Source of the DNA: RYN-428 sp035551995
GTDB taxonomy: Bacteria; Planctomycetota; Phycisphaerae; Tepidisphaerales; Tepidisphaeraceae
Length of the DNA: 40,819 bases
Direction: 5' to 3'
Assembly (NCBI GenBank): GCA_035551995.1
Contig: DASZME010000091.1
Location: forward strand, 1-40,819
The notes beneath the pieces are model-generated. The model was not told where the DNA came from, ran no database searches, and was given only the letters and a program-made list of their open reading frames with translations. Made by a program: the position numbers and the translations under genes. Numbering within the stretch: position 1 is the stretch's first letter; each line of letters opens with the position of its first letter. Of the stretch, positions 23,817 through 32,092 are shown in pieces.

Positions 23817-25472
23817 ATGGCATTGAAGCGAGTTGGAAACACGATCATCGCCGCGGCGCTGCCGGCGGTCATGATCGGCTGCACGGTGGGACCGAATTAC
23901 AAACCGCCCGCGGTAAAAACGAACGCAACCTTCAGCGCGAAGCAACCGGCGACGCAAGCCGCGCCCGATCCAGCCGCGGTCAGTCTCGAGCGCTGGTGGG
24001 AATCGTTCAACGATCCCGTGCTCGACTCCCTGATCGACCGCGCGCTGCGCACGAATATCGACCTGCGCATCGCCCAATCGCGCGTTCGCGAAGCGCGGGC
24101 GCAGCTGATCATTCAACAAGCCGCCATCTATCCCAATCTCAACGCCGACGGCAGCTATGAACGCCTGCGCTTGAGCAAGGAAGGCTTCTATCTTCCCGGC
24201 GGCGGCGGCGGGCGGCCCGCGACGCTTTCCGGCGGCGGCGTCAATCCGAGCGGCGCCGGCACGTTGAATCATGTCAGCCCGTCGATGCGCAGACGTCCCG
24301 CCGCCGCCGGCACAGGCGCCGGCGCCGGCGGAACGAGCACCTCCAACGGTCTGGAGTCGGCGTTTACCAAAACGGAAATCGACACTTTCCAGGGCGGCTT
24401 CGACGCCTCCTGGGAACTGGACATCTTTGGCGGCGTGCGCCGATCCATCGAGGCCGCCGTCGCCGACGAGCAATCGATGGTCGAATCCCGCCGCGATACG
24501 ATGATCTCGCTTCTTTCGGAGGTCGCCCGCAACTACGTCCAACTTCGCGGCGTGCAACGCGAATTGGCCATCGCGTACGAAAACATTCGCTCTCAACAAG
24601 ACACGGTGGACCTGACGATGTCCCGCTTTCGCGCCGGGCTCACGACCGATCTGGACGTCGCCCGAGCCGAAGCGCAGGTGGCTACGACGCGCGCTACCGT
24701 TCCCGGATCATTGACGACGCTGAATCAGGCCGTGCATCGCATCGCCGTTCTGCTGGGTCAATCGCCGACGGCGCTGGAAGCGGAACTGCTTCGCAAACAG
24801 GCGCCGATTCCCGCTGGCCCGCCGACCGTGCCGGTCGGCATTCCGTCGGAGTTATTACGCCGTCGTCCCGATGTCCGTCGCGCCGAGCGTCAACTCGCGG
24901 GCGCCACCGCGCGCGTCGGCGCGGCGACGGCGGACTTGTTCCCCCGCTTTTCCCTCACCGGCTCCCTCGGCCTCGCCAGCGGAAGCTTTCGGAATCTGGG
25001 CCGTCTCGACAGCGTCTACTATACGATTGGCCCCAGCATAAGCTGGCCGATTTTCGACGCCGGCCGAATCCGAGCGAATATCCGCGTGCAAAACGAGCGA
25101 GAAAATCAGGCCGCCGCCCAATACGAGGCGGTGGTCCTGACGTCTCTTGAAGACGTCGAAAACGCGATCGTCGCCTATTCGCAGGAGCAGGCCCGCCACC
25201 ACGATTTGCAGGCGGCGGTCGACGCCGATCGGCGGGCGGTGACGTTGGCCGAACAGCTTTATCAAAAGGGCCTGACGGATTTCCTGAACGTTCTCGACGC
25301 CCAGCGAAATCTCTTCGCCTCCGAAGACAATCTGGTGCAGAGCGAAACCAGTTTGTCAGCCGACGTCGTCGCCCTCTACAAGGCGCTCGGTGGCGGCTGG
25401 GAAGACTTGGAAACACCCCCGGGGATGCAGATGAATTCGCAGGATGGGATCGTGAATACGGCGAATCAATAG
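23817..25472 (+). CDS. RND efflux outer membrane lipoprotein (NodT/OprM family)
   Basis: A 551-residue outer-membrane factor. The lipoprotein signal ends at Cys22 (AVMIGC), followed by VGPNYKPP, the standard mature start of this family. The TolC-like repeated halves are visible: WWESFNDPVLDSLIDRAL, the RREAxAQL-type ARVREARAQLI, then the second half with ELLRRRPDVRRAERQLAG, LFPRFSLTGSLG, PISWPIFDAGRIR and QLYQKGLTDFLNVLDAQR. It forms a trimeric channel for an RND pump and its membrane fusion protein, neither of which is next to it. A Gly/Ala/Pro-rich insert at about residues 125-180 (GGGGGRP to TGAGAGG) lies between the first helices and would be exposed outside. ATG 23817 with GGAG at 23807-23810. 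Confidence 0.92.
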   Translation: MALKRVGNTIIAAALPAVMIGCTVGPNYKPPAVKTNATFSAKQPATQAAPDPAAVSLERWWESFNDPVLDSLIDRALRTNIDLRIAQSRVREARAQLIIQQAAIYPNLNADGSYERLRLSKEGFYLPGGGGGRPATLSGGGVNPSGAGTLNHVSPSMRRRPAAAGTGAGAGGTSTSNGLESAFTKTEIDTFQGGFDASWELDIFGGVRRSIEAAVADEQSMVESRRDTMISLLSEVARNYVQLRGVQRELAIAYENIRSQQDTVDLTMSRFRAGLTTDLDVARAEAQVATTRATVPGSLTTLNQAVHRIAVLLGQSPTALEAELLRKQAPIPAGPPTVPVGIPSELLRRRPDVRRAERQLAGATARVGAATADLFPRFSLTGSLGLASGSFRNLGRLDSVYYTIGPSISWPIFDAGRIRANIRVQNERENQAAAQYEAVVLTSLEDVENAIVAYSQEQARHHDLQAAVDADRRAVTLAEQLYQKGLTDFLNVLDAQRNLFASEDNLVQSETSLSADVVALYKALGGGWEDLETPPGMQMNSQDGIVNTANQ

Positions 25473-25480
25473 CCCCACGT

Positions 25481-25747
25481 TTATTCGGCGAGCAGTTGCT
25501 CGAATAGATTCCGCGTGCCGTGTTGATCTGTCCAATGGCGAATATAGTGCAGGTCAAACTGCTTTGCCTGAACCAGAAGGATGCCTCGAACATCGTCGAT
25601 ATCCTTCTGCCGTTTGGCGTTTTTCGCCCAGCGAAGTTTCGTGACGATTACATCTTCGGCGGTAGGGACGAAAATAGCGCGCCCCTCGATATTGCCTTGA
25701 ACCCGTCGCGCAAACCGCTCGCGATCGTGCGCATCACCGCGCAGCTT
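25481..25747 (-). pseudogene. C-terminal remnant of a nucleotidyltransferase-type protein
   Basis: The minus-strand frame ending at 25481 encodes DAHDRERFARR, then IFVPTAEDVIVTKLRWAK, KRQKDIDDVRGIL and LHYIRHWTDQHG. This is the C-terminal half of a family of small AbiEii/DUF6036-like nucleotidyltransferases. The N-terminal half with the GS...D.D catalytic motif is missing. Upstream the frame runs directly into the fusA-derived segment at 25748. I read it as a truncated gene joined to foreign sequence, although a short protein could still be made from 25837. Confidence 0.65.
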
Positions 25748-25788
25748 CCGAACATTTCGCTCAGCGGCACTTCCGCCTCGACGATACG
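25748..25788 (-). repeat. Exact 41-bp copy of the fusA 3' region
   Basis: This segment equals 26636-26676 base for base; there it encodes RIVEAEVPLSEMFG of elongation factor G. Similarity continues a few bases further, with a 2-bp gap in the CAACAC(GC)GTATCG context, then stops. It is in the same orientation as fusA, 888 bp away, and directly abuts the nucleotidyltransferase remnant, in a different frame. Confidence 0.93.
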
Positions 25789-26079
25789 TGTTGTCTCTTC
25801 GTATCGACTCGTATCGCCGTAGTAACTTCACTTCCAAGACTAACCCTCTCGCCGCCGGCCAATACGCAGCGCGAGGCCCGCACCGTCGTCAGCGCACGCA
25901 AAATCTTCGCGTGGTAATGATCTTTCGAGGGCTGTCCAATCAAAATACCAATTCCAGCAATCACCGGGCGAAAGGCATTCTCTTTCGAACATCTCCTGGC
26001 TCGCGAATCGACCAGCCGCAACCCATAGCGCCGCCTTCCCTATAGCCCACGCAAAAACATTCATAACAGCGTTCACCGT
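25789..26079. other. Decayed spacer between gene remnants
   Basis: It contains overlapping short frames on the minus strand. One, from 26064 to 25840, encodes NVFAWAIGKAALWV and continues with a Cys/Trp-rich stretch (ECLSPGDCWNWYFDW). I do not recognise any of them, and codon patterns look irregular. It is probably eroded coding sequence belonging to the same decayed zone. Confidence 0.35.
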
Positions 26080-26400
26080 TCAATCGAGATTGTCGTATCT
26101 GCCTTCTTCAGAGAGCGCCATACAGGCGGCAACGCGAATCGGCTGATTGATCGCTAGCACCGCAACGGTCGCGCGGCCTACCGGCGTGGTTCCTATGAGC
26201 ACAACTCCGTCCCATCGGAAATGGTCGCGCCATACATCGCGTCGCGGATTCAATAGCGGCACAAGCGTACCCGCCTCCTCATCGAAGCCCGCGATATTCG
26301 GCCCTTCGTGCCGATTGCAATCACCGCAGCAGAGGGCAAGATTGGCGACGGACTCCTTGCCGCCGTGCTGGCGGGCAATGTGCTGAGGCTTTACTGACCA
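26080..26400 (-). pseudogene. Truncated HNH endonuclease
   Basis: Read on the minus strand, the segment gives HIARQHGGKESVANLALCC, then GDCNRHEGPNIAGFD and LLNPRRDVWRDHFRWDG, ending in IGTTPVGRATVAVLAINQP. This is the C-terminal two thirds of a family of HNH endonucleases common in planctomycetes and cyanobacteria. The His, Asn and second Cys pair of the HNH zinc finger are present. The N-terminal part with the first CxxC pair is absent, and a stop codon at 26416-26418 closes the frame just upstream, with no good start. It appears to be a remnant. Confidence 0.7.
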
Positions 26401-26457
26401 CAGACATAATTGTAACTAACAAATACCGCTGGCGTCGATAAAATTCTGGTTGACGCA

Positions 26458-26489
26458 ACAAGGGCATGCTCTTTCGAACATGCCCTTGT
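26458..26489 (-). terminator. Strong hairpin downstream of fusA
   Basis: ACAAGGGCATG (26458-26468) pairs perfectly with CATGCCCTTGT (26479-26489): an 11-bp stem with a 10-nt loop, beginning 29 bp after the fusA stop on the minus strand. There is no following T tract, so it may be a factor-assisted terminator or a 3'-end stabiliser. It is palindromic and would also face transcription from the other side. Confidence 0.6.
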
Positions 26490-26517
26490 CGCGCATCTTT
26501 AGTGTTAAACGGAAAGC

Positions 26518-28665
26518 CTATCCAAGCTCTTCCAAAATCGCATTCCTCACGTTCGTCGGCACCTGGGCGTACTTCAACGGCTCCATCACCGACGATGCCC
26601 GACCTGTGCTCATCGACCGAAGTTCGGTCGTGTAGCCGAACATTTCGCTCAGCGGCACTTCCGCCTCGACGATACGCGTGTTGCCGCGTTGTTCGCTGTT
26701 GACGATCAGGCCGCGACGGCGATTTAGATCGCCGGTCACGTTGCCGACGAAGTCTTCGGGCGTGGTGACCACGACCTTCATGATCGGCTCCAGTAGCGTC
26801 ACGCCGGCTTTGGCGCAGGCTTCCTTGAAGGCGATCTGGCCGGCCAACTCAAATGCGATCTGCGACGAGTCAACCTGGTGATAGCTGCCGTCGGTGAGCG
26901 TGATCTTGGCGTTGATCAACGGGTAGTGAGCCAGAACGCCGGTCTTGGCGGCCATGCGGGCGCCGTATTCGACCGAGGGAATGTATTCCTTGGGAATGGT
27001 GCCGCCGAAGATTTTGTTTTCGAAGGCTATGTTGTCTTCCCAGCCAAGCTTCTTGAGCACGTCGGCGTCCAGGGGATTGCCTTCGGCGTCGAGGCCGTTG
27101 AACGGCTCGATATTGATCGTGCAATCGCCGAACTGACCGCGACCGCCGGACTGCTTCACGTGTTTGCCGCGAATTCCGATGGCAGGCTTGGTGATCGTTT
27201 CCTTGTAGGCGACTTTGGGCTTGCCGACGATCACGTCGACCTTATGGTCGCGGGTGAGACGCATGCGGAGAATTTCCAGATGCAACTCGCCCATGCCGGC
27301 GATGATCGTTTGGCCCGTTTCGTCGTCATAGCTGGCCTGGAAGGTCGGGTCTTCGCGCTTGAGCGTCGTCAGGGCTTCGCCGAGCTTTTGCTTGTCGGCC
27401 TGCGTCTTGGGCTCGATCGACATGCTGATGACCGGCTCGGGGAACGTCGGCCGTTCGAGAATGATGGGATCATCGTCGGAACATAGCGTGTCGCCGGTCA
27501 TGGCTTCCTTGACGCCGATGCAGGCGACGATGTCTCCGGCCTCGGCGACGTCGATCGGATTGCGGTCGGCGGCGTGCATCTGAAACATTCGGCTGATGTT
27601 TTCGCGCTTGCCGCGGTTGCTGTTCAACACCCGGCTCCCTTTTTCGAGGATGCCGCTGTAGACGCGAACATAAGTGAGATCGCCGTGCTGGTCGTTGACG
27701 ATCTTAAACGCCAGCCCGCAGAACGGGGCGTCGCTGGTGAGCTTGCGCTCGATGATTTTGGTCGGATCGCGCACGTCGTGGCCCTGAATGGGGGGCATAT
27801 CCGTCGGCGCCGGGAGGTAATCGACGACGCCGTCGAGCAGACGCTGCACGCCCACGTATTTGAGGGCCGATCCGCAGAAAACCGGGTGACACTTAAAGGC
27901 GATCGTTCCCTTGCGAAGGGCCGTGCGGATTTCCTGCTCGGAGATTTCCTTGCCTTCGAGGAATTTCTCGGTCAGATCGTCATCCAACTCGGCGGCCTTT
28001 TCGACGAGGATCGTTCGCCAGGTATTGAACCGTTCCAATTCGTCTTCGGGGATCGGCTTTTCGATCATGGTCTTGCCGCGGTCTTTGTCGTCGGTGAGGT
28101 TGTAGTAAACCGCGACGCTGCGGATCAGATCCATCACGCCCTTGAACGTGCCGGCCTGGCCGATCGGTATTTGCACCGCGACGGCAGGGGCGCCGAGGCG
28201 CTCGAGGATGCTGTTGAAGCTGAAATCAAAGTCGGCGCCGACCTTGTCCATCTTGTTGATGAAGCAGACGCGGGGGACGTTGTATTTAGTCGCCTGGCGC
28301 CAGACGGTTTCGGACTGGGCTTCGACGCCTTCCTTTCCGTCGAACACGGCGACGGCGCCGTCGAGCACGCGCATCGAGCGTTCCACCTCGGCGGTGAAAT
28401 CGACGTGTCCCGGCGTGTCGATCAGGTTGATCGTGTAGCGCTCGCCGTTGCGGTCCCACGGACAGGTCGTGGCGGCGGAGTTGATGGTGATGCCGCGTTT
28501 TTGTTCTTCAGGGTCAAAGTCCATGACGGCGGTGCCTTCGTGCACCTCGCCCATCTTGTGGATTTTGCCGGTGTAATAGAGAACGCGCTCGGAAACGGTC
28601 GTCTTGCCCGCGTCGATGTGGGCGGCGATGCCGATGTTTCGAATTTTGCTTTGGTCTCGTGCCAT
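26518..28665 (-). CDS. fusA: Elongation factor G
   Basis: A 715-residue translational GTPase that moves tRNAs and mRNA after peptide-bond formation and, with RRF, splits ribosomes. It has G1 AHIDAGKT at 15-22, the G2 region RGITINSAAT, G3 DTPGH at 83-87, G4 NKMD at 137-140 and GSAL for G5. The domain IV/V blocks follow: SGGRGQFGDC, MKVVVTTPEDFVGNVTGDL and RIVEAEVPLSEMFGY. The domain IV loop reads SGGRGQFGD and the residue pattern is that of housekeeping EF-G1, slightly longer than E. coli (704). It is not in a str operon here (no rpsL/rpsG/tuf), which is common in planctomycetes. ATG 28665. The 41-bp stretch 26636-26676 is duplicated at 25748. Confidence 0.97.
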   Translation of the reverse strand: MARDQSKIRNIGIAAHIDAGKTTVSERVLYYTGKIHKMGEVHEGTAVMDFDPEEQKRGITINSAATTCPWDRNGERYTINLIDTPGHVDFTAEVERSMRVLDGAVAVFDGKEGVEAQSETVWRQATKYNVPRVCFINKMDKVGADFDFSFNSILERLGAPAVAVQIPIGQAGTFKGVMDLIRSVAVYYNLTDDKDRGKTMIEKPIPEDELERFNTWRTILVEKAAELDDDLTEKFLEGKEISEQEIRTALRKGTIAFKCHPVFCGSALKYVGVQRLLDGVVDYLPAPTDMPPIQGHDVRDPTKIIERKLTSDAPFCGLAFKIVNDQHGDLTYVRVYSGILEKGSRVLNSNRGKRENISRMFQMHAADRNPIDVAEAGDIVACIGVKEAMTGDTLCSDDDPIILERPTFPEPVISMSIEPKTQADKQKLGEALTTLKREDPTFQASYDDETGQTIIAGMGELHLEILRMRLTRDHKVDVIVGKPKVAYKETITKPAIGIRGKHVKQSGGRGQFGDCTINIEPFNGLDAEGNPLDADVLKKLGWEDNIAFENKIFGGTIPKEYIPSVEYGARMAAKTGVLAHYPLINAKITLTDGSYHQVDSSQIAFELAGQIAFKEACAKAGVTLLEPIMKVVVTTPEDFVGNVTGDLNRRRGLIVNSEQRGNTRIVEAEVPLSEMFGYTTELRSMSTGRASSVMEPLKYAQVPTNVRNAILEELG

Positions 28666-28869
28666 GGTGAAGGTTCCTTCGATCTTTCTATCGGGTTAGC
28701 GTTATTTTTGGCGACAACCGTATCCCATGAATCGAGATATCGGCCCCTGCGCTTTGATGGTACCCACCGTTCGTTCCGTTGCTATCCGGTGAATCGGCGG
28801 GCAGAGCTTCGAGATATGTCGCTGTTCTCGAAGCCCGAAGGAATCGTTGAAAATCAACATTCCTCCCGT

Positions 28870-28897
28870 GCATGGTCGTGACCCACACTGACCATGC
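28870..28897 (-). promoter_or_regulatory. 8-bp stem-loop in the fusA upstream region
   Basis: GCATGGTC at 28870-28877 pairs exactly with GACCATGC at 28890-28897 around a 12-nt loop, about 205 bp before the fusA start. No T tract follows. It might be a leader structure or a binding site. Confidence 0.35.
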
Positions 28898-29010
28898 AGG
28901 GCTTCGGTCAGCATGAGCCGTTCAGATCGGATCAATCTTCACGGCAACTCCTTGTTGGACCTAAAACCGCCGCGACAGCGTCCGAATTACTCCGGCGTGT
29001 TCGCTTTGCG

Positions 29011-29041
29011 ATTATCGTCAGTACGATACGAGGCACGTCAA
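29011..29041 (-). promoter_or_regulatory. Possible fusA promoter
   Basis: On the minus strand, TTGACG (29036-29041) and GATAAT (29011-29016) resemble -35 and -10 hexamers, with a 19-bp spacer that is longer than ideal. The inverted repeat TGTTTG-GT-CAAACA lies right behind the -35 box and could bind a regulator. Confidence 0.3.
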
Positions 29042-29267
29042 TGTTTGGTCAAACAACGAGCGCCTGGCGCGGAATGACGAGCCGAGTAATTTAGCCGGGG
29101 ATTGGACGCGGTCAAGGGAACGCCCACTCAATTGTGAGGTAAAGTTGAGGATCGACGCGCCAGTCGCTCAACCCCAAACGATTTACGGCTTTGGCGAAGA
29201 CGCAGGTTGAAAACAAAATCCAATGGTCATGGCGAGCCGATGAAGCACGTCCGAGCGAAGAGTTCGC

Positions 29268-29363
29268 TCACCGGTCAGAGTCCCGGGTTTGAAGTTGGAG
29301 GAATTCCCGCTCCGGCAGGATCACATCCCGCTCGCCGCATAACTCAACGGTTTGAATGTTCAT
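29268..29363 (-). CDS. Very short frame resembling an antitoxin N-terminus
   Basis: ATG 29363 opens a 31-codon frame beginning MNIQTVELCGERDVILPERE and continuing FLQLQTRDSDR. The pattern (a short beta strand, ILPEREFLQL) resembles the first 25-30 residues of small antitoxins of the type xVILPxxEYxxL. It ends where such proteins normally continue with a charged helix, and no toxin gene follows. It could be a decayed antitoxin or chance. Confidence 0.25.
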   Translation of the reverse strand: MNIQTVELCGERDVILPEREFLQLQTRDSDR

Positions 29364-29442
29364 GGACTTACCTGCCTTTTTGAGGGTACAATCGATTCTA
29401 AGCAGCGGATTCGAAAAAACTCCATATTAGAACGGTGAGGCG

Positions 29443-29916
29443 ATGAGCATCGAATTCAACTGCCAAGGGTGCGGCAAACACTACAAAGTCGCCGACGCAA
29501 TGGCGGGAAAACGCGCCAAATGCAAGGGCTGCGGCCAAGTCGTTGAAGTTCCCACGCCCGTTCAAGAACCCCTCGACGTTTCGGGAATCGACGTGGATGT
29601 TGTTGATGTGCCGCCGCCGACGCCGGCAAAACCGATTTCGCAGCGATCTGTCGGAGCGAAAACAGCGGGGGCGCCGCAAGACGCGCCCGCCCGCTGTCCA
29701 TCCTGCCAAGCGGCCCTGGCGCCGAATGCCGTCCTTTGCACGGCATGCGGGTTTGACCTCCGCAGGGGTGTAAAAATCGCGGGCATCGACGACAATGTAA
29801 TCGCCGACGACGAAGGATCGGCCGCGGTCTCCGAACAGGATTCGCAAGAAGAACCGACGCTTGATAAACAAAAGGAAGGCAACTGGTGGCGACGGTTGTG
29901 GTCCAAGCCGGGCTGA
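29443..29916 (+). CDS. Zinc-ribbon protein with two Cys4 motifs
   Basis: A 157-residue protein with an N-terminal MJ0042-like zinc ribbon (Cys7-x2-Cys10 and Cys26-x2-Cys29, in IEFNCQGCGKHYKV and RAKCKGCGQ). A Pro/Val-rich linker follows, then a second ribbon (Cys84-x2-Cys87 and Cys98-x2-Cys101, in RCPSCQAALAPNAVLCTACG). The tail is acidic and ends in WWRRLWSKPG. Planctomycete genomes hold many such proteins, often N-terminal to membrane or kinase domains. Here there is no membrane segment, so it is a soluble zinc-ribbon protein of unknown role, perhaps binding protein or nucleic acid. ATG 29443 with a GAGG a few bases upstream. Confidence 0.75.
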   Translation: MSIEFNCQGCGKHYKVADAMAGKRAKCKGCGQVVEVPTPVQEPLDVSGIDVDVVDVPPPTPAKPISQRSVGAKTAGAPQDAPARCPSCQAALAPNAVLCTACGFDLRRGVKIAGIDDNVIADDEGSAAVSEQDSQEEPTLDKQKEGNWWRRLWSKPG

Positions 29917-29964
29917 TCGTCGGACGTCGAACGATCGCCGCCTCCGCAGCCCAATGGGAGACGA

Positions 29965-31953
29965 TCACACTATCGTTACAACCGCGGTCGCGGTCGCGAA
30001 ATCGTCGTTCATCGGATTTACGTCGCCCAGCGTATCGCTTGGATCCAGTTTCACGAAAACGAAATAAGCCCCGCTTGCCCCGGCGCCGACCGAGTCGTGA
30101 ACGGTAATCTTCATACTTTTCCCCGGCTTCGCGTGGATCGCGTGCGCGACGGGCGCGAGATCGATATTCTGATCGTCGGCGCCGTCGGTCGACAGGTCGA
30201 TCTGAATCGGAATTAATCCAATTGCCTCGGCGTTGCCGTCGTTCGTCAACGTGAACGTCAGCGTCAGGTCCTTGCCGGCTTTCACCTTCGCCGACGCCTT
30301 GAGGAAACTCCCGGCAATATCAACTTGCGCCGGCGCGATGACAATCGTTGACGTCGAAGCGGCGTCGATCATATTTTCGATCGGATCGGTCACCTCCGCC
30401 ACAAGATGATAACTGCCGCTTGCGGCGCCGGCAGAAATCATCTTCGCGCCTAAACGAACGCCGATCGCTTTGCCGGGCTTTAGGTTCACGTTCTTTTGCA
30501 CACCCGGCGAAAGCGGTATGGAACTGGAATCGACGGTCGATCCAGTCGACAGGAAAAGTTGGATTTTGACTTCGCCGCGCAATGGCGCGGCGCCGGTATT
30601 GGTGACCGTGACTTTTTGAATAATGTTCGCGTTTTGTCCCGCGATCAGCGCGTTGGCCGGCAGGGCGCCGCTCACGATTGCGCTCAGAACGGACGTGGAG
30701 GGCGGAGGCGTGACGACGGGCGAAAGCTCATACAGCACCCCTCCTCCGCCGCCGACGTCCGCGCCGCCAAGTTCGGTGACGCCAAATATATCGCCCGAGG
30801 CGTCGAGGGTGACGCCGGCGTCGGGACCATAGCCGTCGTGGTCGTTGAAGGAATGCAGGCCTGTGATCGTGTCGGCGCCGGCGGGTAGTTCCCAGACGAC
30901 GCCGGAGGCGGGCGTACCCGTTCCGCCGGACGTCGCGACGCCGAACAGATCGCCGGCGCCGTCGAGCGTGACGGGACCGGCCGGGAGGTTTCCGGCGGCG
31001 TTGCCGTTGGCGCCGAACGTCGCCAGCGTTTGGATCGTCGAGGCGCCTTGGGGCAGTTCAAAGACGGTGGCGCCGGACGCGAGAGAAACCGAGCCAAGAT
31101 CGCCGGCGGTCGTACCAAAAAGGTTGCCGGCGGAATCGATGGACAAGCCCGATCGCGAGTATTGCCCGGCCGCGCCGCCGGGAAAGGTGGCCAGGGTCTG
31201 AATCGTTTGCGTGCCTGCGGGAAGTTCAAAGATACCGCCAAAGCTATCGACGCCGTTGCCTTCGGTGGCGCCATACAGGTTTCCGCCGGCGTCGATGGCC
31301 AGGTTTTCGTTGGGGTTGGGATTGCCGCCGCTGTCGGCGGGAAAACTGGCCAGCAATGTAATGGCGCCGGCGCCGGCGGGGAGTTCCCAGATCGTACCGG
31401 TGTCGTTGGCGCCGCCGGTCTGGCTGGTCCCGAATAAATTTCCCGATGAGTCGATCAGCGCGTTGCCCGGCCCAAACACGTTTCCCGCCGGTAAGAGCGA
31501 AGCGATCGTTTCGACCGCGGCGCCGCCCCTTGGCAACTCAAAAACGGCCGGCGCGTCGCCCTGGAAGAAGCCAAACAAATCGCCCTTCGCGTCGGCCACC
31601 AACCCGCTGGGATTGCGCGAAAGATGACTCGTATCTGAACTTGGAAATGAGGCGAGCGTGGTCGGCGTCGCGTTTCCCTTGGCCAATTCATAGATATAAC
31701 CCGCGCCGTTCGCTCCGCCGGCGCCGGTGAGGCCGAAGATCGTTCCGCCGGAATCGATCGCCACCTCTCCCTGGGGACTGGTCGGCATCGCAAAATCGCC
31801 GGACACCAGCGGAAATTTCGTCAAATCGCTGAATGTGTAACTCAGCAGCTTTCGCGGCTCGAGGCGTTCAAGGAAAGGCGCCGGTCGCAGGAACCGGCCT
31901 CGTCGCGATCTCGATACGAATATGGCAGCGCCCACGGGCGAATTCTTCGGCAT
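29965..31953 (-). CDS. Secreted GloVer-repeat protein with LEPR-type N-terminus and CARDB-like domains
   Basis: A 662-residue extracellular protein. After a basic stretch it carries LERLEPRKLLS (LEPRKLL at 31-37), the planctomycete LEPR-x-LL motif. Next come seven repeats of the GloVer type (TIGR03803-like), each of the form D-x-x-G-x-L-F-G-x-T...G-x-x-F/W-E-L; examples are DSSGNLFGTSQTGG and DAGGNLYGATEGNG. Such repeats form a propeller-like fold. After a PPPSTS linker there are two CARDB-like beta domains (VTVTNTGAAPLRGEV, LTFTLTNDGNAEAIG). It is probably a cell-surface or secreted adhesive or binding protein. The ATG at 31953 is preferred over GTG at 31962. The giant repeat gene ends 139 bp upstream on the same strand. 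Confidence 0.87.
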   Translation of the reverse strand: MPKNSPVGAAIFVSRSRRGRFLRPAPFLERLEPRKLLSYTFSDLTKFPLVSGDFAMPTSPQGEVAIDSGGTIFGLTGAGGANGAGYIYELAKGNATPTTLASFPSSDTSHLSRNPSGLVADAKGDLFGFFQGDAPAVFELPRGGAAVETIASLLPAGNVFGPGNALIDSSGNLFGTSQTGGANDTGTIWELPAGAGAITLLASFPADSGGNPNPNENLAIDAGGNLYGATEGNGVDSFGGIFELPAGTQTIQTLATFPGGAAGQYSRSGLSIDSAGNLFGTTAGDLGSVSLASGATVFELPQGASTIQTLATFGANGNAAGNLPAGPVTLDGAGDLFGVATSGGTGTPASGVVWELPAGADTITGLHSFNDHDGYGPDAGVTLDASGDIFGVTELGGADVGGGGGVLYELSPVVTPPPSTSVLSAIVSGALPANALIAGQNANIIQKVTVTNTGAAPLRGEVKIQLFLSTGSTVDSSSIPLSPGVQKNVNLKPGKAIGVRLGAKMISAGAASGSYHLVAEVTDPIENMIDAASTSTIVIAPAQVDIAGSFLKASAKVKAGKDLTLTFTLTNDGNAEAIGLIPIQIDLSTDGADDQNIDLAPVAHAIHAKPGKSMKITVHDSVGAGASGAYFVFVKLDPSDTLGDVNPMNDDFATATAVVTIV

Positions 31954-32092
31954 ATTCCCCACATCACTGAACGTAAATCCGAGATCCTCGCCGTGGTTGA
32001 CGGCTTATTTTATCGGTTGCTGGGGATGCGGTTGGATACCAAGGAATTCGATGCTTCGATCCTGCTTCCCGGGCATGGGACCGATGGATTGC

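Larger units (their letters stand above)
28666..29267. other. Long leader / intergenic region upstream of fusA
   Basis: No gene is confidently supported in these 600 bp. On the minus strand, towards fusA, the order is: a TGTTTG-GT-CAAACA inverted repeat (29042-29055); a possible promoter (TTGACG at 29036-29041 and GATAAT at 29011-29016, with a long 19-bp spacer); then an 8-bp stem GCATGGTC/GACCATGC (28870-28897); then a GGGAGGAATG that could start a short leader frame at 28860 (MLIFNDSFGLREQ...). A leader of more than 300 nt would allow post-transcriptional control of fusA. This is suggestive only. Confidence 0.35.

Noticed and set aside
28702..28860. Short minus-strand frame after GGGAGGAATG upstream of fusA
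   Set aside because: The GGAGG is only one base from the ATG, too close for normal initiation, and the product is unrecognised. Kept only as part of the leader observation.
27574..28881. Long plus-strand open frame opposite fusA (435 codons)
   Set aside because: It is a mirror of the fusA coding strand in GC-rich DNA. It has no recognisable domain, while fusA is certain on the other strand.
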